From: Lomentospora prolificans
Taxonomy: Eukaryota; Ascomycota; Sordariomycetes; Microascales; Microascaceae
Direction of reading: 5' to 3'
DNA: 64,000 nt
Assembly: GCA_029532625.1 (NCBI GenBank)
Contig: JARFXM010000006.1
Location: 2,480,001 to 2,544,000 of the forward strand
A model generated the notes under the pieces. That model was not told the origin of the DNA and made no database searches. It saw nothing but the letters and a program-made list of their open reading frames with translations. This document shows, in pieces, positions 32,932 to 44,122 of the stretch (its first letter is position 1; the number at the start of each line of letters is the position of its first letter). The position numbers were made by a program, and so were the translations under genes.

Positions 32932-33858
32932 ATGAAACTGCTGGCCACTTTATTAGTTCCATTTAGACGCCAACTCGCATCCACCCCGCCACTGGCCACT
33001 CCGACACTTTGTTCCGTGCCTCACCTTCGCCATCGCCATTTTCACGATACACACGTCCCGCTGGCTTCGCGATTCACATCCACCATGTCCGCCCCTGCCC
33101 CCATCCGTCGCATTGGTATGTGTTACCGCCACCCACGCCACGCCACATCCCACTCTAAACCCGCCTGCTAACTTGTCTCCAGAGCGACCCGTCATCTTGT
33201 AAGAAGGCCGCCTCGCAGCTCGCCCTTTCCACCACCGCTCCAACCCCCCTGGCCTTTTTTCCGAAACTAACCTGCCTACCTCCCCCCCCTTCCTTTTCCT
33301 TGCAGCGTCTGCGACATCCAAGAGAAATTCCGCCCCGCCATCCACGAATTCGACAAAGTCGTCTCCTCCACCAAAAAGCTCCTCCGCATGGCCACCCCGC
33401 TCTCCATCCCCATCCACACAACCACCCAAAACGCCGCCCGGCTCGGCCCCATTGTCCCCGACCTGACCCCCCACCTCGGGCCCAACCCCACCCACGACAA
33501 GACCCTCTTCTCCATGTACATCCCCGTCCTCGCCGCCGCCCTCCAGCCCCAATCCTCTGTCGCCATCGCCGGCATCGAGTCCCACATCTGCGTCACCCAG
33601 ACCGCCCTCGACCTCCTCGCCGCCGGCCACAACGTCTACGTCCTCGCCGACGCCGTCAGCAGCTGCAACGCCGAGGAGGTCCCCCTCGCCCTCCGGAGGC
33701 TCGCCGCCGCCGGCGCCGTCGTCACCACCACGGAGAGCTGGATCTACGAAGTCATGCGCGACGCTGCTATCCCGCAGTTCAAGGAGGTCGTCGGCATCGT
33801 CAAGGAAACCGGCGCCGAGACAAAGGCTGCCCTCAAGGCTTTGACTCCTAGGATTTGA
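32932..33858 (+). CDS. Isochorismatase-family hydrolase, possible dual cytosolic/mitochondrial forms
   Basis: Cysteine hydrolase of the isochorismatase-like superfamily, closest in style to ISOC1/ISOC2; substrate unknown. Exons: 32932-33115, a 16-nt microexon 33183-33198, and 33306-33858; 250 aa. The triad is visible as Asp70 (V-C-D-I-Q-E-K-F), Lys132 (H-D-K-T-L-F-S-M) and Cys162 (E-S-H-I-C-V-T-Q-T-A). Two in-frame starts exist. The first (32932) adds 51 residues rich in Arg, Ser, Leu and His with one acidic residue, like a mitochondrial presequence. The second (33085, CACCATGTCC, the better context) gives a 199-aa core protein. The microexon is required: it joins R-I to E-R-P-V-I-F-V-C-D-I. 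Codons are strongly C-ending. It is convergent with the next gene. Confidence 0.88.
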
Positions 33859-34119
33859 AGAGAGGGTTGGGACGGGGCGGATGGCGGATGGCGGATGGCG
33901 GTGGGAAGGGCGGAGTGGGATTCTTTCAACATGAGAATCCCTTTGCATAGCCACCTTATCTTCGTATGCTTTCCTTGGTTTTATGTCTTGTACGTCGTAC
34001 GTACAAAAGGGAGGGGAACAGCATGCTGTGAACACACAACCATTGTACATTTAGCTCCAGAAAGCTTGCTATAATGCCATACAATATTTCCTTGGGTAAC
34101 CTCTATCACGCACGTACAA

Positions 34120-34148
34120 ACACACACACACACACACTCTCTCTCTCT
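34120..34148. repeat. Compound (CA)9(CT)6 microsatellite
   Basis: Uninterrupted dinucleotide runs directly joined, in the convergent intergenic region. Confidence 0.85.
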
Positions 34149-34589
34149 ACCACAGTGCCTCGCAAGATCGTTGAGCATACCGAACAAAAAAAAAAAGGTG
34201 GGAGGAGATGGCGATGGTCGTTTCGAGGCGTAAACGATTCTTGGTATTTTATGTTTTTTTTTCCCTTTTTTTTGGGGGGGTTCATGGTTCTTGCTAAGGT
34301 CTAATTTACGGCGGATCCCGCACTTTCCACTACCCCAGGAGCAAGGAGAGCGATTCTCCTAATTCATCATTATCCCAGCAGCGTCTATGATGTCGGGTGC
34401 GACCCGTTTCCTTTTCCCTCCGCTGGCTGGGTTCTAATCCCACCAAAGCGGGCAAGCGTATTTTGTCAGAAACTAGATAGGCTAAGAGAGGCAAGATCCT
34501 CCCGATTCCAGGGAGGAGTACTCGCAAAAGCAGTACGGGAAACAAAACAAGCGTGTACAATAGGACGGATGCGGCATAGCTATGGACCC

Positions 34590-34643
34590 GGGGGCCGCCG
34601 GGGGCCGCCGGGGGGAGGGGGGGCGGGGGGGGGAAGCGGGGGG
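34590..34643 (+). repeat. G-rich tract with quadruplex potential
   Basis: At least six runs of five or more G on the plus strand within 54 bases, including one of nine. The tract lies about 90 bp past the stop of the minus-strand gene, so it is on the template strand of that transcript, where it might slow polymerase and aid 3'-end formation. This is inference from composition only. Confidence 0.55.
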
Positions 34644-34728
34644 TTTCCGACGCAACCAACGACCGACTAACATCGGGCGGAGATGGATCTCGTCCCGGCC
34701 CTCCGCACAACCGCGCTGTGTAGCACGC

Positions 34729-36688
34729 CTACTCGGCCCCGGGCTTCTTCATCCACGAAAAGGCAGACGCCCCTCCTATCGGGTTCGCCGACCGCGGCAA
34801 ACTCTGCGAGCCGCGTGCCTCTCGTGACTGCTGCTGTCCGGGTTGTAGCAGTGACGTCACCGGCGACTTTGCGTCGCCAGCACTCGCGACGCTGGCCGCG
34901 CGCTTCGTCTCCCAACGAATCGTGCCGCCCGAGCTGCTCGCTCCGCTTCCGATCTCGCCCAGACCTGTTCCCGCCAGCCCCTGCTGGCTCTTGCGTCGCT
35001 GCTCACCGCTACCCCGCGGCGGCGGCGGAGGCTCGTACGAGGCCCCCGTGCGCGCCGATGAGGAGGAGCTCGACTTTAGCGGCTTTAGCACCTTCATGTT
35101 CCGGCCGCGGGTGCCCGCGGGCTGGTATCCGCTCAAGGGCCCGCCTTCGCGTTGCCCAGCCTCCGCACCATTGGCCGCCCCTTGCCGCCAGGATCCCCAA
35201 ATTCCGGACGCCGTCTCGCGACGAGGCTCGGTTGCCTGTGCGTCAGTGCCGTTGCTGGTGGGAGCGTCTCTTCCACTCGTATCCGAGGCGTCGGACTTCT
35301 TGGGTAAATCCTTTTCTGATACGTCGACTTCATCGTCGCCTCGATGCATCGCCGATACGAGCCTGTTATTTGCCGTCGCGGGCGGTACGCTGGTAGTCGG
35401 GGAAATCGCATGGTGATTCAGCTCTACGTCGAGGTCCTTGCGCAGATCTTCGGCGACGCTGCCGTCAAGATCGTCCCCTGTCTCGTCATGAGATGGCGTT
35501 TTCTGATCGCCCGAGACAAACGGTGCGGCGGCGGCGTTGAGCCTTAGCTTCTCGGGGTGCAAGTTCACCGTGCAAATGTTCTTAAATGCGTTCTCATCCT
35601 CCGGCCGCACAAACGGCACCGTCAGCTTGCTCCTATCGTTCCCGTAGAGAACAATCTGATTCCGAGAAAGAAGCACGTCCGCCGAATGCGCTCGTAGCGC
35701 GTCGCTGCCGATGAAGATTCGGACTCCCTTCTTCGCATCTGTAGACCCAGGCTGGTCCCTGCCCACGATCTCAAACGTTACCGTCATGCTAGGGATGTGG
35801 ATCTCATGCGACGGACTCTGCGAGCGAGTGGCCTGCTGGGCCACAATCGCTTCGGCGAGATACACCGGCAGCGTAATGCGAGTAATTCCATCGTACCCTG
35901 TCTCGGCGTCGTCCGCTAGATCGAGGCTTTTGATGAGCGAGTACTCGACCGTTGACCGACGCGATCCGGTACAGACATCAGCGTAGAGCAGCATGTCGTG
36001 GGCAAATTTGGTCGTGAGCCAGCAGCGGATGATCGAAGGCACCGATCCGAGAGCGAACAGCCCCGGAGGCGGCTCAGGTATGCTCAGCGGTGATTCGGCA
36101 TCCCCGCCAACGCTACTGGCGCGCCCAACCGAAGGCGCAGAGTGCAGTGAATGCACGCTGTGTCCTGCCGAACTGTGTCTACCGTCTGACTTGTGGGAGA
36201 ACGATCGTTCCATCAAGAGGCCGCTCCCGGGACGGACGAACTCGCCTGAGTGCCGACTATTCTGCCCACCCCAGCTAGACCCGTGCAAAGCGCTCTCGTC
36301 GAACCGAACACTATTGGCGCGCGAGGTGGCCCCTCGCCTGACTGGCTCCTCCTCCGCAGGTGGTAGGTGAAGTGAGCTCATCAGGTGGGTGCCAAAATCA
36401 TCAAGATCGTCGTCGTTAGGAGCCATCGAGACGGGGCCTGAGAGCAATACCAAGTCAGACTAGATAAAAGCACTGGAAAGAATATTATGAAAGCTTACCG
36501 TGTTGAGGGGTACTAGCTAGGACGCCGGGAAAGGGCGACCAGGCAGCTTTTATCGCTGCATCATCCGCTTGACGACGTTCCAAGCGCAAGATTCTCTCTG
36601 CGTGGTTGTTGTGGGCGTGTTGAAGGTGCTTCAAATCCATATGGATGCTGTTCAAATCCTCGCGGGTGACAGCGAACCGTGGATCCAT
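34729..36688 (-). CDS. Conserved fungal protein with degenerate retropepsin-like domain
   Basis: Function unknown. Model: exon 1 36688-36499, intron 36498-36438 (GTAAGC...TCAG), exon 2 36437-34729; 632 aa. Residues about 1-60 look like a coiled coil (R-E-D-L-N-S-I-H-M-D-L-K-H-L). Residues 65-185 are Ser-rich and disordered, with Arg-x-x-Ser sites. Residues about 195-330 look like a retroviral-type aspartyl-protease fold: strand I-I-R-C-W-L, then the active-site loop position (about 217-222), then V-Y-L-A-E-A, M-T-V-T-F-E-I-V, and the flap-end motif F-I-G-S-D-A-L-R-A-H-S-A-D-V-L-L. The loop reads D-V-C-T-G-S instead of D-T/S-G, so proteolytic activity is doubtful. The remainder is low-complexity and polar, ending in an F-S-W-M-K-K motif. 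I recall such proteins being loosely labelled as ubiquitin hydrolases in fungal genomes, but no such domain is visible. Confidence 0.8.
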
Positions 36689-38506
36689 TCCGCCAACGAA
36701 GGACTCGTCACAGGCAGCAAATGAAAACCGGCTGAGGCTTGGGGGGGCTAGGAATGGGACGGTTCGTTCGTCGTTCGGTGGAGATTTATCTCGGCGTGAG
36801 CTTTCGCAGCCAGCCGGCGGAATGAGGTAGCGAAATGAAGGTGGATGGTTGAACTACCAGAAGTGAACGAAGGCTTTGGATATTGAATCGTGGACTGAGG
36901 CCAGTTCGGAGAGCGACTTTCACGATAGAACTGGCTTCAGTTGAGTTTCGCGGTTTCCATCGACAGAAGAATAGCAAAAGGGAGAAAAAGAAAGAGAACT
37001 CGTCACGGGTCGAAAAAAAAAAAGAAATAGGACGGTCTCGTTTGGGCCAGGCGATAGCACTCTCGTGTTGAAGCAATATTGGTAGGGTAGGGTCCTTTGA
37101 ATAACGTCGTTTACGAGGACCCCCTCGTCCGCCACATCGCACGAGAAAGACCTCGAGGTCTTTGACGGCGATGTCTGCCTTGTTCCTAGAGAATTAGAGG
37201 TATTACGTAGCAAGTATCGCCAGTTTTGTTATCAGTCTTTGTGAAGTCGGCAGTGGAGCGAGTCGGCGATGGGAGTCACGAGCGTGGTAGGGGGGGCGCG
37301 GTGGATAGCAAGTAAGGCGGTAGTCGATGGCAGATGACAACAGGTCGATCGATATCTCAAGGAATGTCGCAGCTAAGTATGCAAGTTGCTACTCGGCACC
37401 GAAAGTTTATCGACGATGTTCAGCACAGTCAGGGCTTAATGTAGTAGTTCGCACAACCGATGTAGCTCGATGGACGCTTGCAAGTGAAGCTCTACGCCGC
37501 AGATGGGCACCAAACAGGTCGTATGTCGTCGCACAAAGGTTGGATTCCGCAACAGGCACGTCGATATCGTACGCTTAATCTGGCGTAAAATTCTCGTAAA
37601 AGCCGGAGGAGAAAATTGACCGGTGTTCAAGCAGGAAGGTCACGGGAAATGGTACATGAATTGATGTCGCGTCGAAAGGGGGATTGCTACCGCGAGCGAG
37701 AAAAGTGGCGATCGTGAAGAGTTTCCGCGCGGGACGTGCGTCGTGATGGAAACGAGCTAGAGTTGGCCTGAGAAACAAAGACGGGGTTGAGAGTCAAGGA
37801 GGCTTTTCCCCTTGCTGGTCGCAGTGGAGACTCGGAGTTGGAGATGTATTCGATTGGTAGAGGGAATGGCCTGGGCAATGGAGAAAGGGGGGAAGAGACG
37901 ATGAGATGGTCTGTCGGGAGGTGAGGTAGGCGAACAAATCTGGAACGAACTTGGAAGGCTTCCGGACCTGGTCAAGTCTGGGAATGGGGCTGGTGCTTTG
38001 CGCTCCAGCCGCTGCTGGTCACTGCAGCCTAGTTCAACCAAGCAACAATAACCGGCCAGTGGCCAGCCAATCTCCGATTGTTAGCGGGGGCTGCCAACTT
38101 CAAAATACTGGACTTTGCACTGTGATGGCGCCCCAAACAGGGGATGGTGCTTGCTGATTCAGCAGCTTTAGCCTGGCGGTCAATGTGATTATTCCACGGT
38201 ATTACACTGGCACTTGCCGCCTCCGATCGAGCTTTGATGGGTCAGGCACCGCCAGCTAGCCTCCACAGCCAGACAGCGTGAGGCGCCGCCGGAACGTGGG
38301 GTAACGAAACGCTCGGATTGAGGAAATCACGTCGTCCTAGCAAACCTGAAGTGGCAATCTAGAAGGCCCAGACCGCATGACGCCCGGCCCTCTGTTTTGT
38401 GTTAAATAGTCTCATGTCTCTTCAAACTGAGTGAGCTACCTGGAAATTGCCTCGACAACCCTCTCCAGCCTCTCAGTCCCGAGGCTACGAATCCTAGACA
38501 TTCTGA
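36689..38506. other. Intergenic region, upstream of the retropepsin-like gene and downstream of the esterase
   Basis: About 1.8 kb. The half nearest 36688 is probably promoter and leader of the minus-strand gene; on that strand it is C/T-rich and contains several short upstream open frames (for example 37575-37778 and 37757-38041). The half nearest 38506 is the 3' flank of the esterase gene. GCCAGC words recur at about 38055 and 38250-38270. No further gene seen. Confidence 0.4.
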
Positions 38507-39559
38507 TCACTCTGGCGGGTTAAGCAGTTTCCAATCTGGAAACACGTACCCAGCCCGTTCCTCCTCTGGAGCTTTGGCCCAATCACCCTCAACCTTGGGC
38601 TTCAAAATCTCGTAAAACACCCTGTAGGCATGTCCGTTCATGTGGAGTCCGTCTTTAAGGAGGAGCTCCAACCCTCCTTGCTTTCCGCACTCCGGCGTCC
38701 CGAGCACATCTCCCGCCCCGCCATCGAACCCCGGCGTCAACTCGATGGCCTTGTCCATGATAGCTTTGTAGAGATCAACAATCTCCACGCCAACCTCCCG
38801 GGCGACCTCTCGCGCGGTTTCAGAGTATGCGGCACTGACCTTAGCCGTTCGCGTACCTTGAGGGTGGCCATTCTCAATGTCTCGCCTCGAGGCATGGATC
38901 TCGTCTAGAGGAGGAGGCGGGATGATGAAGATTTTAGGCTTGTGGCTTGTAATGATTGGGTGTGTAACGATCTTCTTTAGATTCTCTTTATACTTGTCAA
39001 TCGCGACTGCTTGTGTGGTCGTTGGTAGGGGTATGACCGCGTCGTTGGCTCCCAGGAGAACAAACTGCAGAGGCAAGGAGAAGCCCACTGTTAGTTCGGC
39101 TAGCGATGCGAAGCACATTTGTTGCGCTAAACAATACACTGCAACGACAAATGACAGATACCACTCCACTTACAAAGTATTCGATCCTGGGTGCATGATC
39201 CGAGGCAGGCGCAAAGATCTCGGGCAAGAGTTTCAGGGCATTGGCAGTGTTGTATCCAGAGAAGCCTCTATTGACGACATCGTATCTTCGAATAACACCT
39301 AAGGATAGCAGAGTGCCCCAAGTTGGTAAGAATATAGTAAAGAAACAAGCTCATGCCAAGAACCCAGAGGGGTCACCTACGATGCTGCAACTCGCCGAGC
39401 AATGAGAAGCCATCCTGGACTTCAGCAGTTCCCTGCATAAGGGAGTCCCCGAAAAGAACAATCTGAGGGTACAACTTCTACGAGCCATGAGCCTTTGTTC
39501 CTCGATATGGGGAATGGGTACAGGCTGTGCCAGAGGGACGGTTATTCACTCACTGCCAT
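38507..39559 (-). CDS. IAH1: GDSL/SGNH-family esterase, IAH1-like
   Basis: Serine esterase of the SGNH superfamily, resembling yeast isoamyl-acetate-hydrolysing esterase Iah1, probably cytosolic (no signal peptide). Model, minus strand: a 6-nt first exon 39559-39554 (ATGGCA), 39477-39381, 39298-39174, 39064-38507; 261 aa (yeast Iah1 238). Seen: block I I-V-L-F-G-D-S-L with nucleophile Ser14; R-G-F-S-G-Y-N-T after the second intron (block II Gly); block III L-G-A-N-D-A-V-I-P (Asn83); P-P-P-L-D-E; and block V K-D-G-L-H-M-N with Asp214 and His217. All introns have GT-AG ends and splicing keeps the frame. The tiny first exon is the weak point; the start could instead lie further upstream with another exon. 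The protein is complete otherwise. Confidence 0.9.
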
Positions 39560-42500
39560 TGTCGGAAACTTCGATATCAACCTTTCCCAAACGCAAAACA
39601 AGATAGGAAGGGAATATGCCGAATCCTTTTTATAATTAGCCCAATATTCTTTATATAAATGGTAGGTTTCGACAAAGGAGCAAGCCGTCCAACCGAGTTG
39701 AGACAAAATCCGAGATGCGGGGTTTAAACGGAACGGATCCTCTTAGCTTGCCCCATCGTTCTTTCCTTCTACTCAGAATCGTCGACCTGCCATCTATTTC
39801 TTGCAGCTGCCCGTCGACGAGAATGATACTATCCACAAGAATGTCAATTAGCTGGGAAAATACCCAATATTTGTAGCACGCCATGTTATTTCCGTGTAGG
39901 ACAAGTTTGCTGTTTCGTGGCCCCTTTCATTTGAACCAGGATACCACAAGCCGACATTCTGCTTTAAACCTAGCTTGCTCCCCTGCAGACCCGTGGGCGG
40001 GGATCTCGCAAGATCTATTATTGCCGAAGTAGAATCCCCACGTCTACCCACACCCTATCCTTGCGAGGATGCCGTGGATGTGACAGAGAAATGCTTTGGT
40101 ACCAGGACTTATTCACACGATTTCAGTCGCGGGTGGGGGTCACCTCGGCCATTCAGAGGCATTGCGGCCTTTATAAACACCAGGGAGCCCCTGAACTTTG
40201 AGAAAGCAAGTTGCTTCTTTTTATGTTCTCTACATATTCATCCTCGTCGTCGATTTGAGGAACGAACCAACCTCTCCCACCACGCGGAATTGTTGTTGGC
40301 GCTAGTCGGGCTGAACTCCTCCTCAACGATCACGGAGCCACTAGGGATTTTCTCTTCGAGTCCCGGGCACCCAAGTAATCGATCGAAGGCGGCCATCTCT
40401 CCGGGCTGGTGGTCACCTTCTTCCCAGCTGGTCAATAGTCTGAATCGCCGACTTTGACTTTGAGATAAAACTAAAGCAAGCAGCCGCCCCAACGGGCGAG
40501 GTTATACCCTACCCTAGAATAGAAGTCAGGGGCTCAAGGTTCGTGCTACCTCGGCTGCCTAACAAGAACTCCATCGCCAGCTTCAGAACCAAGACGCGTG
40601 TACCGCCAAGGTAGAAGTCGCTTGCGCTTATTCTGGGACCTAGAACGGTTAGATAGAAGCTCCCGTGGTGGTGCTCTTTACGGCCCATGTATTCGCTGTA
40701 TTCGCTTGGCCCCCTGCCTCAGTATGCTTGCTCAAGACACGCCCCCTCTTTTCTAGACTGGTTTGGCCCATCTAGTGTCTCCTTCATCCGAACCAACAGA
40801 AAAGTTGCCTGTACTGAGGGGGTGTGTATCGCTGGGAATGCGCATCACCCGAATTCCAGCCTGACATGTCGTAAAAGAAAATTGAAGCCAGTGGAGCAGG
40901 GTCCCGAGCAGGCTCGATCCATCCTCAGGCACAATGTTTTCTTCCCTCGCCTCTAGCCTTCTTTCGAAAAGCCCTGCCAGCGAATGTGCTGCCTGTTCTA
41001 ATCGTCAAGGTTCTTCCAGCCTGCGAACCTCACACCATCACGATGCCTTCATCGAGCGTGGACCAATAATCAGCATCCAATATTTAAGACGTGAAGGGCC
41101 TGACGAACGGCAAGGTATTTTCTGGCCATTTTGCTACTAGTCTCACCGTCATGAAAAACAACAGTTCGTCGGATGGTGTGCCTCTAGCCGGCCGGATTGG
41201 TAGCAAGTATAGGTGCGATGATGCATCCCACATTGCCCTGATCAAGAAATAGCACTTCGCCGACATCTCCATCACAGCCCGACTTGGAGAGATTGCGACG
41301 GCAGTGGCAGTGCGATCGACAACAGGAGCGGGCCGTCATCGCACACCCGGGTGGGTAAACGAAACACAACCACACCTTTGAACCCTTCCGCAGCAACAGC
41401 AGACTACGCTACAGCGCACCGTTTCAGGGTACTTGTACTTCGCCAACCATAGATAGACCACACTTGTCGAGGTTTTTTTTATCGAAACGGAAAGCGAAGT
41501 CACCCTTGGTTCATCCTGTCGAAAGGTACATCAAGCACGTCTCGAGGTACAAGTCTGCCAAAGAATAGGCTAGAGTGAGAGAAAGGAAGTTTCGCCTCAG
41601 TTGATAGGCCTCCTGAGCTTTCCATCCACCCTCCCTCTCCACGAACGTCGCAGATTCGGCTTCGAGGTAAAAAATCACGGAAAGCCGTGGCAATGTGGTT
41701 CATGGGCGTGCAGTACTCATTTCGACGATATCTTCCCCGCTATGTAGTACCAAGGCCCAGTGTTCTCCTGATCTCTAGCGTCCGCAAGGTGTGCAGCATT
41801 TTGGTTGGCTCTGTTGGGGGCGATGCGGTCAATAATGCAATAGATCGTGGCCACGCCAACACGGCAAACAAAGGCGGAAACGCCTGAATTTGAATGCTTT
41901 CGAATCATCAACTCCCCGCCTCCTTCGTGTGGTTGATAATGCGCTTGTCGCGCCACGACATATTCGGAATCGGTGGATCATGGTTGGAGCGCGGAACCCA
42001 AAGCCAGCAATGGTGAGTAGGCCACCCAGCGGATGTCCTTGACTCCTGAGAAACCCAGACTCGCCAGGCTGAGTACGGTTTCCCATTGAAGGCGAGCAAC
42101 CAATGGAGTATTTCAATAGTGGGTGGGCTAGTGTGTCCTCAGCTAGCGCGGTGTTGTCCCATTCCGAAGTGGCCCAACCAGAGGACCGAATTGCTCTGCC
42201 TCCGGCCGGCGAGGGTTTCCCATCACGGCCGTTCTCGGGCTCCAGTATCAGTGCCATATCCGGACCTGCACACGACCTCAAGCGATTGCCAAAGACATGA
42301 TTCTATGAAATAAATCGCATGCCAGATCCTAGCAATGGCTCTGTCAAGCGAGAGTCAAGACCTGCAGAGCGAGCTTAGTCAACGACACACATCTATCGGC
42401 TGATGCATGAATAACTTGTTACCTTGCCAAGGTACTGATCGTGGTCCAGCAGAATCGATCGTTTGCGCATAACCTTAGCTCTTTACGGAGTTGGACAAAG

Positions 42501-44122
42501 CCTGAGATGTTGAAAATTATTAGAATGTCTCGCTTTCAATAGCTTGTTCTTCAATGATGATCGGTTCTGGCGCCGGAATCGTCCTTGACGACGTGCAGGC
42601 GGCCCGGGGGTGCGGTTTTAGAGGTGCTGCCTAGAATATCAACAAGGCGGCTTCGCCCGCACGCCCAAACACGCCAGAAAGGAAACAGATTTGGGTCGAG
42701 TGTCTCGGCGCTAAATCTGTATGAGAAAAGCTATATTCAATCAATCGAAGGGAGGGAGCGCGGAAATTAAGGGCCATCAGGGACTTGAGAAGGGAAGAAA
42801 AGAGAAATTGAGAGAAAGACGGTGAGGAAAGAAGAGGAAATTGTGGAAGATGAGGGATGTCGGTCACGGAATGCCTACAGGGGTACGAGATCGCCTTCAA
42901 AGCCTGATGCCTGGCCAGGACAAGCGACCAACAGCACGCCGAACCCCGGCTTCCTACTTCGTAGGTAAGACCGCACAGGGTTGAGGCTCAAGCTCTATTG
43001 CCTGGCTATTCTATCCTTGCCTATCTTGACCCCCGCGGCCATATAAGATTACGGGGAAACGCCTTCGCGAGGCCTGCAAGAACCTAAGCCAGGGCTGATT
43101 TTCCTTTCGGTTGGCCATATTTCCTGAACCAGACGGCGCTCGGCTGCTTACCTTGCCCGAGATCTTGGTCTACACGCGTTGAAAGACACAATGGGGGCAC
43201 CTTAATTTTGAGAGTCGGGCTTGTTTCGAAAACGAATGGCACCTCCACCCTCCGAGGCGTATAATAGGTCACCAGGTAGTAACGCACCACACCCTCGTCT
43301 ACCGCTCCCAGAGCCAGCTGGCCTGTCGATTTGATTAATATAGCTGGCAAAGTACAACGGACGGGCTATCCCTACTCGTACTTGCATTTTTTTTTTTTTT
43401 TGGAGAAATGCTTGATCAAAGGCCGCTTGCAGATCCATTGGTAGGAGCTTGAGCCCTAGAGGTACTAGATGTATCCTACTGATCGAGTGCGTAGGGTCGG
43501 TCGCCCTCGGCCTGCATTCGCTTTCGTTACGTCAATGACAACAACCAGAGTGACCAAATGTACACTAGCAGTAACCAGTGTGATAGGAGAGTACCTATGT
43601 AACTTGGGTACTCTCGTTGTTGGTCTGCCATTACTTGTAACTCCGTCCGTGAGCGGCTCTTTGACTTAGACTCCATCCTGTCCTCCTCAGCCTTCACCAT
43701 CAATCCACTCTAAAAAAGAGGTAGACCTCAATTTGCTCATTCCATCATATACTTTACCATTTGCAAAACAAAATCATCAAAAGACGTCGATACTATGGAG
43801 GTGATGCATCTTTTGTCCTGCAACAGTACAACAGGGAGGAGAGTTACAACAGCATTCTGCAGTCCGCTTTATTCCACTGCTTGAACTATAAACTTGATCA
43901 CCCGAATATAAGGGGGAAGAGCCAGAGGTCGAGAAAACGCGTCTCTCTACTTATCTCCACCATCTCCTTCGCCCACCCCGAGTCATAACCGAACCCGATG
44001 CACCACGACACTCTCCTGGGGTTTCACCCTCGCCATCCGCCTCCATCACACGCATCCGAACGCCTGCCCTCCGCCGATCAGGAGACGAAAAGCGAATTCA
44101 CTCGTACGCAGCCTCTTCCAGT
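39560..44122. other. Long gene-poor stretch
   Basis: About 4.6 kb in which I recognise no gene, RNA or transposon. Open frames (for example 40238-40492, 41829-42281 and 43084-43350, all minus) are short, overlap others on the opposite strand and show no domain. A T run occurs at about 43388-43402. This marks the start of the gene-poor right part of the window. Confidence 0.4.

Larger units (their letters stand above)
33859..34728. other. Convergent intergenic region with simple repeats
   Basis: Between two converging stops. It has a short tandem GGCGGAT repeat (about 33877-33903), (CA)9 at 34120-34137 followed by (CT)6, short A and T runs at about 34185-34196 and 34254-34271, and a G-rich tract at 34590-34643. 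No gene seen; likely 3' flanks and terminator regions of both neighbours. Confidence 0.5.
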
